NCBI GenBank assembly: GCA_019828595.1
Contig: JAHQRK010000009.1
Location: 1,674,001-1,738,000 of the forward strand
Direction: 5' to 3'
Length of the DNA: 64,000 bases
From: Aphanomyces cochlioides
Taxonomy: Eukaryota > Oomycota > Saprolegniomycetes > Saprolegniales > Verrucalvaceae
Shown here: positions 49,572-59,871 of the stretch, piece by piece
Position numbering within the stretch: the stretch's first letter is position 1
Layout of the letters: each line of letters opens with the position of its first letter
The notes under the pieces: model-generated
What the model was told of the DNA's origin: nothing
Databases searched by the model: none
What the model saw: only the letters and a program-made list of their open reading frames with translations
Made by a program: the position numbers and the translations under genes

Positions 49572-50111
49572 ATGTCGAGCGTGACGGAGAATCATAAGCG
49601 TCGATGGTGGTGCCGTGTTGCTGGATGCGTTCACACGGGTCCCTTTTCGAACAACCAATTCCCAAATCATGTCATGAAGATACACCCGGAAGTTCGTTGG
49701 TTCTAAGGCGGTCGCGAATTGTATGGCGACTTGGTCGATGAGGACAAACCAGACACCCCACCTCGTCGCCAACGCAAATCTGTCGCTACAAGCAGCCCAG
49801 CAGTGAGCAACACTGCGAGTGTCACCACCTTGACGGACGAAGAGAAGGCCATCCTCGACCAAGTAGAGCGCAAACATGCTCTTGCGGAAACGAGCGTTCG
49901 ACTTGGTCTTGTGTTGTGCCATCGATTGGGCATTGACACTGTTGCAACTGTTGGAAACATCTTACACGATGTTCTGGACCAACGTCGCCGCAACGCCACT
50001 GAAGCTTCAGTTGCGGAAGAAGAACATTCGACTGAACTACCTGTTCCTGCCCGACGAAGCGAGAGAACGTCCGTTCCAGCGCGTAAAAAAGGGAAAGCTC
50101 GTAAGTGCTAG
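49572..50111 (+). pseudogene. MULE-internal C2H2 zinc-finger-like frame with in-frame stop
   Basis: The frame from ATG at 49572 reads a C2H2-type finger: WWCRVAGC, 14 residues, then H-x4-H (HVMKIH). It then hits TAA at 49704-49706 and continues in the same frame with YGDLVDEDKPD, a Ser/Thr-rich linker, a helical region (DEEKAILDQVERKHALAE) and a basic end (PARKKGKARKC) at 50111. It lies convergent to the transposase inside the inverted repeats. It could be an accessory DNA-binding gene of the element or a captured host fragment. An unseen intron around the stop is possible. Confidence 0.45.
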
Positions 50112-50688
50112 AGTCTTTTATAACTGGATTAATGAACATTTTCCTCTTTGATTCTTTGACGACTGTGTATTTTCTTAGATATCTCACAGTAGATATCATT
50201 TACTATGCTTGTATACCAGTACAAACTTTATATACTAGTAATGTATGTTTATGGCAAGTATAATATTAAATCTAACAGTTCACAACATGATAGAATGGTA
50301 TCACCGTGATTTAATGGTATATAATGAAGTAAATGTTATTCATGGTGATGCACTGTTATTCAACATATGTAATGTTACATCACGTATATCACCTTATGTA
50401 ATAGTACGTAAGGGATGTGTTAGTACATATTAATAGTTGATAATATTTATGTGGGGTATACTGAGATGTAATGCAATAGTATATTATATATAACATTTAA
50501 TGTTACTCCATACTTTTCACAATTTTAATGTAAACGAATGTGATATACCGTTATTAAACATGATTGTTGATTACATATATTACCATGAGGTTAATTTACT
50601 GTTTAGAACGTTAGAGTATGCCATTGAATTATCTCAAACGACACTTTATGTATTATGCAGAAGATGCAGTTATGGGAACTAACATTGT
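50112..50688. other. AT-rich spacer inside the MULE
   Basis: The segment between the plus-strand frame and the transposase end is very AT-rich, with many ATGTTA/TAATGT-type words. No gene is recognised. Confidence 0.5.
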
Positions 50689-53395
50689 TCACATTCCTTT
50701 GGATCTTTTCCTTCTCTTTGGCTTTGGGCCTGGCTTAGTCGAGGATTTTGACGGATCACAAGTCACAGGGGCCAATGACTGGGTATTCCGTAGCAAATTT
50801 TGTGGTGGTAGCGGGGTTAAATGGCCACTGTAAATAGCCCTGAACGATGCAATGGAATATTTCTCGTCGTACAAAGTGAAAGGGTCCATACCTATTGAAT
50901 TCATACATGCCACAGCATGAATACATGGTCTCTTTCTGTCAAACCACAAGCGGCATTGGCAAGTATTAGCGTCCAGGTCAACAAGGCGCCAAAGGTGCTA
51001 ATTTGTCGTCTCAGGATCGTAATACATGGTCAAGAACGTTTGAATTCATACATGCCACAGCATGAATACATGGTCTCTTTCTGTCAAACCACAAGCGGCA
51101 TTGGCAAGTATTAGCGTCCAGGTCAACAAGGCGCCAAAGGTGCTAATTTGTCGTCTCAGGATCGTAATACATGGTCAAGAACGTTTGAATTCATACATGC
51201 CACAGCATGAATACATGGTCTCTTTCTGTCAAACCACAAGCGGCATTGGCAAGTATTAGCGTCCAGGTCAACAAGGCGCCAAAGGTGCTAATTTGTCGTC
51301 TCAGGATCGTAATACATGGTCAAGAACGTTTTGCCAGGATTAACTACTTCAATCTAAAATACGGTAACACAATCATATCAGACGAGCATACTGCAATCTT
51401 TTTTGATTTCGTGTTCATGACACCGAGCAGTTTTTGCTGCACAGGAGTAAGGCCGTCGTCAGGCCAAGATAAACAAGCATCTCTAGTACAGTAGTGTGAC
51501 ATGTATTCATTCGCGTCCTACCTTCTTTTGTTGATATTCTTTAATAAGTGTAACATATACAAAAAATGCAAGGTCACAGCGTCAGAACTGCGAACTTCTT
51601 CACCAATCCAATTGTTCGCGGATTCGGCGAGATTAGATGTTACATTATCGAATGTTGCACGGGGAAATGCATACGTAACCCAGTGCTCTAGCGGGATTTG
51701 CCTCAAATACTCCGCCGCATCTATGAACAAATTGTCGGATTGAGCATACAAAGTCAATAGCATACATGAATTCATCGAACGGTCTTTCGTGTATGCGCTC
51801 AAATGTTTCGACACTGTCGGATCTGGCAAGTTTATATATTGTCGCAACTTGGTCGTCAGGAAGTCGCAGTCCACCCTGAGCGTTTATGTTTGCTACAACG
51901 TGACGCATACAATATCTGTGAGGTACATCAGGGCACACATTGGAGCACGCCTGAATTAAACCTAACAAAAAAATTATTAGTCACTTCGTTTACATGCACA
52001 TATGTATTGGCATATGTCATTCAACTATAATGGTAAAGTATTCAAACGTAAAATACAATACAAAACAAAACAAACAAAACATACTAGCACATCACTGTAT
52101 TCAGCAAAATGTGCCCATACATATCAGGAAATGCCAGTACATAACAGTACACAAAAGAAAACATCAATATTGACTTGACTATATCGACATATAACATGTA
52201 TTATTTACCTTTTTGACGATCTGATATAACAACCGAGTCCGCTCCAAGTATGCCTGAGCACCTCAATTTTTTCAAGAACCATGTCCAGTGAACGGCGTTT
52301 TCGACAGGGACAATAGCTATACCTACGAGAGGTAAGATTGCCTCCAAATCACCAGAACCTAGCACAATAACGTGATTATTTGGATCTTTTGCTGCAGCAA
52401 CGAGGAGTGTTACATTAGTGTTCATTAGGTCCTTGAGATGAGTTCCTACCAATGATTTGAAAACAAATAATATATTTTGCACACACCATCAATTGCAATG
52501 ACGTTTTGGCAATAAACAAAGGCGGAAATACAAAACGACGGGATGAAAACATTCTGTAGAAATGACCACAAAGTGTCTCGACATCTGCGAGTGAGCCAGG
52601 ATTAGCATCGGCAACTTGGTGCAAATAGTGTTCAAGTTTCTCGAATGAAGCGTCAACATTTCCATACATGGACCGGATCAATTCACGTTTTGCTCTGCTT
52701 GCACTTGAAGTTGAGATGATTTGTCCATGCTCTCGCTGAAAGAGGTCGATGATAAACTGTCCCGTGAGATGTCTTGGGTCTGTGGTAAATTTGTCAGTGT
52801 ACTTTTGAAGTGTTTCCAATATCTACTTGTTGCGCAAGTTAAATCACAATTTAGATCACATAATACTATAATGAATCAGAATGCACATGTATTAAGCACA
52901 ACATATATGTAAATAACGGCAAATAACAGAAGATAACAGTAAAACACAGTTCATATCAGACGATATGGTTTGTACACCAAACACACAGCATAAACAGACG
53001 TGCAACGTACTGTGTCATGTGTCACCCCAGGGTGATGTCTTGCTGATTTTCCTTGAAACAAAGGGTGATTATGCATGAGATTCATTGCTGTTATCATGAC
53101 CGAACCGTCCTTCTTCTTGTTGGCATGCACAAAGAACTCGCAGTGAGATGCAGTGCATATCCAACGAGCATCAGCCGCACTTTGGTATTTTTTTTGCCAC
53201 GTGGAAGCCTTGTTCTAGGCTGAGTTGATCAAGAGCCGACCTGACATATCTTAAGCTCCCAAAATTGTGCTTCTCCACGGAATTGATTATTTCATCGACG
53301 ACAAATCCATCGATTGTCTCAACGGGCGGTGCTGTGAGCTTGTGTTTGACCGCTGCCAGCAAGTAGTCTTCAGACACATAGGAAGGCATTGTCAC
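50689..53395 (-). pseudogene. MULE transposase, broken
   Basis: Read from right to left, the fragments follow the MULE transposase order. First is an N-terminal zinc-binding region (about 53395-53000; DARWICTASHCEFFVHANKKKDGS and LMHNHPLF). Then comes the DDE domain: the first Asp in AIDGTHLKDL (across a probable intron at about 52445-52490), the second in VVISDRQKG (52210) leading to PHRYCMRHVVANI, and the Glu in NLAESANNWIGEE (about 51620). Next is a SWIM finger CQC-x9-CIH (about 50930-50960), then YSIASFRAIYSGHL and a basic KPGPKPKRRKRSKG tail ending at 50689. Frame breaks occur at an A-run near 53195, near 52530, around 51740 and at the SWIM triplication. The domain order is clear, but no functional frame remains. 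Confidence 0.8.
50897..51331 (-). repeat. 145-bp tandem triplication of the SWIM-finger region
   Basis: Three essentially identical 145-bp units start at 50897, 51042 and 51187. On the minus strand each encodes VDLDANTCQCRLWFDRKRP followed by CIHAVA, the SWIM zinc finger. Since 145 is not a multiple of three, the extra copies destroy the frame. Confidence 0.92.
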
Positions 53396-53558
53396 CTTGA
53401 AAACTGGTCCGCCTTACGCACAAATCAACTCTGCAAACTTATCCGTATTTTTTATTTTATCCGGATATACTTGTTTTAGGTAATTATCCGGAATCCCCGA
53501 GTGCGGGTGTTTTTTTGGTCAAAGCGGGTGTCCCACACCCGCTGCCGGGGAATTCCTC

Positions 53559-55246
53559 TATTATTATGTCTCTAGAAAAAAACTGGAATCTTGCAAAGAA
53601 AATATCGACGCAGCCATTTTGACGCAAAAATGACGCAATACAAACTTCAAATGAAATGAAATTGAATGCTTCGAACATGTTTTTCAAACATTTAAAACGT
53701 TTGAAATTATACTATTTAACGTTCATGATCGAGAAAATGCTTGCGTAAACCTTAAATAGTGTATGCGTCAATTGATTGAAACATTTTCGAAACATCTCAA
53801 AACTCCAGTTTTGGACCCAAACGACAATATTATAGCCAATCAAAACACTTAATTTGTAATTTAAGCCAATCAAAATGCAATAAATGTACTTTCTTGCTTC
53901 ATAATTTGAATAAAATTGCAGCTAGCGGGCACCTGTCAGTCTATGTTGATACAAATTTCAAGTGTAAATTTACAGTAGAATTTCTTCTTCGAGTGTAGAT
54001 TCCATCCATTATAATGTAGCGATTCCGGGTTGATAGAACGAGGCCCACGCTGTCTAGAAGAACGAAGTTTCTGTCTTGTTGAAGAATACGAGAGAGGAGA
54101 TGGAGAAGCACTCTATGTGCCAGAGAAACTCGAGTGAAAGTGATGCGATCGGTAAGTTTTCGTCAAAGAAGCGAGGATTGTCATCAAAAATTGTGTATGA
54201 TCGTAAACCCAAACAGGAGGAATCCAGTGACGCATATTGCCAGCTGGGAATTGAAATGCTTTCCGACAGAGCTGGCTTGCCTTGCCAACATTTCTGGGAA
54301 TTTGATCCCCGTCATGCATAAAACAAACCACGCGAGATGACTTGAATTTCAACACAAATATAATATATTAGAGGTATTAGTTCACAGCAGGTACTATCAA
54401 ATTTGATGGACCATGTTTGGCCCGTCCTTAGACAGTGATATTTCACGTCAAACATAACTCATCATGTTGTCACCAGTATTCTAGACATGCTCATTTGCAT
54501 GTTACAGTCAGAGGTTGTCAAAGCACATTCTATTCTCCTGAACTTTTCTACCTATCCATTCTTCAGCAGCGAATATCATATTTACAACACCTCGTTCACG
54601 ATAATAAAATACCTTATTCATTCACACACGTTCTTTTATGATAGATTGAATGCTACGAGGTCCAAGCGTCAACAAAAACGACCCAACAATCCCTCGAAGA
54701 TAGTCGTCTCCTCCATGCATTGCATCCAAAACTTTAAAATATTATACAACAACAAAATATGCTATTTAGTAGGTTATAAAATATAAGGGTTCTCTCATCA
54801 TCCATATCGGAATTAACACAAGAAATTGTTCAGTCGCGACAGGCGACATGCCCAAGTCATAAAAAATAATCAGCTCAGGACCGATGACGGGATAATCCTT
54901 AAGTAAGGAATTGCGTTGAGTTTGAAAACGACGCGTCTGCTCTGAGCTACTGCTCGCGTTGCGCCTACGCTCAATTTTGTCTCTCTCTGACCACACGAGG
55001 TACGCATCATGCGAAGTCGGATGAAGTCAAGCCGTGGCGTGGAGCTCGCAGGGTGTTTTTTATCGCTTGCGTGTGTTTAACCCACGTTAAATCCCGATTT
55101 TGGGGGTCATGTGGCCCGTTTCATGGCGTTTTATTAAGAAAAACGTGGCTGGACCATGCTTCTCAGACATGACACTGACCAGATTTTCGCAAGCCTTCAT
55201 CGATCTTTCGCCTGGTCATGCAGTATTTCCACCTCCATTGATAAAG
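53559..55246. other. Intergenic region between the MULE and LRR gene 4
   Basis: The first part is AT-rich. Short open frames at 54076-54355 and 54487-54786 have no recognisable domain and overlap on both strands, so they are not called. Nothing else is seen. Confidence 0.5.
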
Positions 55247-56576
55247 ATGCGCTTTGGTTCGTCGTGGCTGCTCATCCTCGCCTTTGCGGCCTTTTCAGCG
55301 CAGGCCAAGACACTTTTGGGCTCATGTCCGACGAGCTCCGATGGCAATATCTCGTTCGCAGTGTGTTTCCGCGACGATGCGATCAACAACGTCACGACTG
55401 AAGCAGTGGAAGACCCAAGAGTGCTCTCGTTGAGTAAAGATGGTATCACGGCCGTCGAAGGCTTTCCAACCAAGTCCCATCTTGTGTACGCTTTGATTGA
55501 GAATTGACCAAAGTGACGACTGATCCCCGTAGCGATCTGAGCTCCAATTCGATTCAGTCGATTTCAAGCGGCAATAGCTCCGACGTCGAAGTCATGTCAC
55601 TGTAAGTCGATTCATTCTTCATTGTGAAGCTTAGAGGTCGTCCTAGGAACTTGGCAAACAATGGCTTGGCCCCAGCGAAAATCCATGACTTGCCATCGAC
55701 AATCAGTTACCTGTAAGTCGAAATGCCATCATGGCTTTGAGCTCATCGACGAACGGCGTAGGGATCTGAGCTTCAATGCATTTGATCGATTAAGCGATGA
55801 TTCATTCAATTGGCTTGCGCTGCCTCGATTGACTAGCTTGTACACGTCTCCATCGCCACTGAATCTCATGCTCAAGCGTGAAAATGTGTAGGAATCTTAG
55901 CAACAACAATATCCGCACGATTCTCCTTGCTAGCTTTCCATCGACGTTGACCACCTTGTACGAACTCTTGGACTTTCGTTTCCGTGAACTCACGCCTTGG
56001 TATTTTGTAGAGATCTGTCGAACAATCCAATTCAACAGGTGCTCTTGACAAACGAGACCTACCGCCAGCTTGCCCGTGGCTCCGTCAAGATCAAAATGTA
56101 CATGTCAAACGCTCAAATTTCGCAAATCTCGTCTCAATGTGGCTCGGCTCTTCCTTCTGCTCTTGGCGATGGCCTTGTCTGCGTCGTTGAATCCTCATCG
56201 TACAGTAAGTTCGCCATCGACATCAAAGTGTTATGATCTTGTGTGACTAGAACCTCAGTCAACAGAAATGAATATTTCGATCAAAGGTCTATTCATCAAC
56301 CTGGGCATTGGCATTGCACTTGCTGCAGTCGCTGCCGTCATTGCTGTGAAGGTTGTCCATCGTCGTATTGACGCCGACTGGCGTGAAGCTGGCCGAGAAA
56401 CCATATCAAGCTCCGCGTCGTGTGAAGGCCTCGACGACTTGCCGATGCAATACCGAGAGTCCGTCACTCCAACTACTGGACAAGTCCATACAACATCAGT
56501 GCCTCCGGTGACTCCTCCACCACCAAGAACAACCGCACCGAGCCATCAACCCGGCCCTTCTTTTCGCAGCGACTAA
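55247..56576 (+). CDS. LRR receptor-like membrane protein 4, no kinase
   Basis: Exons 55247-55485, 55533-55601, 55647-55712, 55762-55839, 55892-55957, 56011-56204 and 56251-56576 join to 1038 nt (345 residues). A clear signal peptide spans residues 1-20 (LLILAFAAFSAQA). The cap has Cys residues (GSCPTSS...AVCFRD). Four LRRs are encoded one per exon (DLSSNSI, NLANNGL, DLSFNAF, NLSNNNI). Exon 6 begins DLSNNPI and contains the Cys pair SQCGS...GLVCV. A transmembrane helix (about LGIGIALAAVAAVIAVKVV) is followed by HRRIDADW and a tail with SSSASCEGLDDLPMQYRES, then a Pro/Thr-rich end. Exon sizes match LRR genes 1 and 2 closely. It appears intact. Confidence 0.85.
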
Positions 56577-57295
56577 GACTTATTTCAGTGGATTATTCCG
56601 AGAATATATGATATGACGAATGCCAGTCAGCCCTATGTAATTATGCACCATGTCCTTTGTTGACGAATTGACCTCATGTCTGAACCGTCGATGTATGTCT
56701 TCCCCTTGCACTTAAGCTAAAGAAGCAATCGCTCAGGTGTATTTCCCCCGAGGATCTGGTATTCTCCCGTATAGTTTGGCTATTCCCCCATGGCGCACGA
56801 CGACTCAAGTGTCGTGCGTCATGTCCAGGTTTAGCATGGGTTGGGCGGCAAATAGTCATCTCTACGATAATCTCGCCTAGTTCTTGCATGAAAACACGCA
56901 AGACTGTCAAAGCATTTCACGATCATACTGCTACTCAACGACCAATGCACTCGATTACTCTTTGTAAAGGATAAAAGTTCACCGCCAGAGGGCCAAAGTG
57001 CTGTTTGTAAATCCGTCAAACAGCAAAGTGTTCATGTATTCCTCGCTCCGTCAACGACCATGAGCTAGCAAGCAGGCTTCTTTGTTCCTCAGGCTTGCTC
57101 ATTCGTGAGGGGATAGCCGAAAGCGCCGAGTCTTTTTGGCTTGTCCAAGTTACTCTTTACGATGGTCCAACTATGCCACATCTCCCATGGGTATATCAAT
57201 TCTTTTGTACTTTCACTTGCAATCGACCACGTCGTTTCCATCAAGTTGAATCTTCTCCGTCAGTCCTTGCGGCAGCACCAAGATCGCTATTGTCC
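56577..57295. other. Region upstream of LRR gene 5
   Basis: It presumably contains the 5' part of LRR gene 5, but no exon with a signal peptide and Cys cap can be supported. An open frame from about 57095 runs into exon A of that gene (ending at 57315). Nothing else is recognised. Confidence 0.4.
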
Positions 57296-58271
57296 ATGGC
57301 TCACCTCGCTCTCTTGTACGTACATTTCGTCATGACTTGACTCCTCTTGGTTAGAAACTTGTTGAAAAACTTGACCGACTTGTCAGGCATCAGGATGAAC
57401 TCTGGCCTTGAAATCTTGTACGTTCGTCCTCTCTCTCTCTCTCGTCTTGATGCTTCTAGCGTTAGAAACGTGAGCCATGACCTCCTCGCCGATGTATCGA
57501 CCACATTTCCTCCATCTCTACGAGTTTTGTAAGCTGGAAGTCGCCGCGTTTGCTCTCCAACTCGCTCACTTGGTAGAGATCTCAGCTACAACCAGCTTCG
57601 ATCTTTCAACTTGTCGGTGGCACCTTCCTTGACACAACTGTAACCTGTTTACCGCCTTGGACATGGATTGAATCGCCTTACCTTATAGATCCCTAAGAGC
57701 AAACCACATCGAGAATCTGGTCCTCACGTTGGACAGTTTTCCAGCAAATCTGCGACTTTTGTGCGCTCCGACTTCGTCCATTTCTGCTAACGTATGACGT
57801 CTAGAGACCTTGCAGGCAATCCAAGTTTGCAGCTCTACGTTGACAAGATTGTCTTTGAGAAACTCACAGCTCCTGGATTTACGTTGCTTCTGACAAGCCG
57901 TTGGAACGACATTTTCTGCCGCAATTTAACGCTCCTGCAGCCGCCAAGCCAAGTGAAGCTTGGGTGTATTTCTGCATTATTGCAAGACGAACGTCGAGAA
58001 ACGCAGTCGATCCACTCGTCAGGACTCTCAAGTATGTCCAAGCTGTCCTGACTGCAGTCTAATCTTTGTAGCGCAAACCGCGACGATCTTGGCTTTGATC
58101 CTCGTGCTTCTACTTGGCGTCTGTTGGTCTATTTGTCGCATTTGGTGCTGCCGACGGCGTGAAGACAATGTGTACATTCGCGGCACTCTATGCAGCTCAC
58201 TCAGTCTGCCGCAAGATCGTCCGTTGCATCTCTCGCCAGAATCTTTCAACCGTCGTGGGCGATTCGGTTGA
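57296..58271 (+). CDS. LRR receptor-like membrane protein 5, 5' end unclear
   Basis: Exons after the uncertain first one are 57355-57417, 57466-57528, 57577-57639, 57689-57760, 57805-58031 and 58072-58271. All join in phase. LRR exons read NLLKNLTDL, NVSHDLLADV, DLSYNQLRSF and SLRANHIENL, followed by DLAGNPSLQL with a Cys-containing membrane-proximal domain (DIFCRN...LGCIS). The transmembrane helix is about TATILALILVLLLGVCW, with a basic stop (CCRRRE). The tail has GTLCSSLSLPQDRPLHLSP, a much altered version of the motif in paralogues. The ATG at 57296 is the last in-frame start before the first intron; no signal peptide is found upstream, so the gene may have lost its first exon. One intron (57418-57465) contains a CT microsatellite. 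Confidence 0.55.
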
Positions 58272-58734
58272 CTCTTTGTCGTCTGTTCGTGGCGAGATGA
58301 CAAGGATGTGGATCGCCGACGACAGCCGGGTGAAGCTTTGGACGGTGTCTAACTTGGATAAAGATCGAAAGTCCAATGCGCTTCCTCTGAGATCCTTCCA
58401 CAGTCACAGCCATCTTCCACCTGTTTCATCCAGGTGGTAAGAAAATTCACACTGCTCAAATGTCCATCGTCACGTTTTTACACGTTGGTTCCAGCTAAAT
58501 CCTGGCCAGCCAACAACGACTGGGAGTCGATTCACAGCGCATTTTTGTTGCTTGTGAGATAAAAGACAGCTAGGAAATGGTTTGCTGTGTAAATTTGACT
58601 TGTACGTCGTGTCCCACTGGGTTGTTTTCCCCGTGGGACGTCGTGCCCACGAGCCACATCGTTTCGAGCACATCCTTGAATCCAAAGAGCAGCAAAATGG
58701 CCGCCGTCATGGTCAAATTCGTCTCCTCCACGCG
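58272..58734. other. Spacer between LRR genes 5 and 6
   Basis: The interval is short, with no recognised gene. It contains the CCCACTGGG/CCCGTGGG-rich stretch near 58612-58640. Confidence 0.45.
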
Positions 58735-59845
58735 ATGTTCTTCCTTTCTATCGTCATCATAAGCCTTGTCCTCATCACGACGACGCAAGCGAGCCTTGGC
58801 TTTGTGTTTGGACCCTGTTCTTCCAACACAACGCACTTTTGTCTCGTGGATTTGGCATCACGGGCGATCACACGCGAAATAGAGCCCCAGAGCGTGCTAA
58901 ACTTGCCCAATCTCTCGATTCAAGCCATGACTACGTGGCCATCAGAAGCGTATTCCATGTAGCACTTGACAGCGTCGCGGATCGACTGATTGACGTTGAC
59001 TCTAGAGATCTCTCGTCCAACTTCCAAGCATTGATGCCCATGCAAGTTTTCATCAACTGTACGTCAAATTTGCTGTCGAACCTCATCCAAGCTTGCTGTT
59101 TTCGATAGAAACCTCAGTCACAACAAGCTTGCAGCCGTGCCGACCCGATGGCCATCCGTGCTTTCAACGTTGTAAGGCTCTTCCCCCATATTCACAGCCT
59201 TGAAGGGGCTTATGCTTTAGAGATCTCTGCTTGAATCGCTTGACATCGCTTGATTTCTCCACAATGCCCCCGTCGCTCTCCAACCTGTAAGCTTGTGGTC
59301 TTCTTGGTCGCTTCAACCCAGCGCGTAGATCGCTCCGAGGCAACAATTTGACCGAGATGGAGCTAACTAAGACGACATTTCCTCCGTCGTTGTACGCCCC
59401 TTGTCGTTCCCCACCACGATCTCATTTTTCAACATTCTCTCAGAGACATTACCGACAATCCCCAACTTGTCCTCCGCCTGGACGAAGTCGCCCTTGCCAA
59501 ACTCGTCGCGGCGAATTTCTCGCTGGTTGTCGCGTCGGACAACAAGAAAACGACCAAAGGATGCACGACGCTTGCTCGCATTGGAACGCAACTCGTCTGC
59601 CTCAATCCAAAGCCAACGACGACGACGTCAACCCATCGATCTTACTGTAAGACAACTGCGTCATGCTCCATGGTCACCTTGAGTGCCTTGTAGCTCCAGG
59701 ATTTCTCATCGCCGTGCTGATCTGCACGGGCATTTTCCTCTACGGATCGATGACCTTGTTTCTTTACGGTCCGCGTCTGGATTGCATCCGACGAGGACGA
59801 CGCCCGATTCCGCCGAGGGGCGATCTGCAGCTCTGCTCGACTTGA
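58735..59845 (+). CDS. LRR receptor-like membrane protein 6, divergent tail
   Basis: Exons 58735-58958, 59006-59062, 59109-59171, 59221-59286, 59329-59391, 59444-59646 and 59694-59845 join to 828 nt (275 residues). The signal peptide (MFFLSIVIISLVLITTTQA) is followed by a cap with Cys (GPCSSNTTHFC). LRR exons read DLSSNFQAL, NLSHNKLAAV, DLCLNRLTSL and SLRGNNLTEM; exon 6 starts DITDNPQ and has a Cys pair (KGCTT...QLVCL). A transmembrane helix (about GFLIAVLICTGIFLYGSM) is followed by a short basic tail without the DLExxQY motif. The exon 2 donor at 59063 (GTCAAA) was chosen because the stronger-looking GTACGT four bases upstream breaks the frame. The stop is 26 bp from the convergent gene's stop. 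Confidence 0.75.
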
Positions 59846-59871
59846 CGATTAAGCATTACGTCGATGACGGT

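Larger units (their letters stand above)
49244..53558 (-). mobile_element. Mutator-like element (MULE), decayed
   Basis: Terminal inverted repeats of 69-70 bp lie at 49244-49312 (GAGGAATTCCCCGGCAG... to ...GGGGATTCCG) and 53489-53558 (reverse complement, a handful of mismatches). Each repeat contains the internal palindrome CGGGTGT..GACACCCG. Flanks ATTATTGTG (49235-49243) and ATTATTATG (53560-53568) could be a 9-bp target duplication with one mismatch and one base of slack. Inside are a minus-strand MULE transposase pseudogene, a plus-strand zinc-finger-like frame, an AT-rich stretch and a 145-bp triplication. Confidence 0.85.

Noticed and set aside
54076..54786. Small overlapping frames between the MULE and LRR gene 4
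   Set aside because: Frames on both strands, no motifs, no in-phase introns and AT-rich composition.
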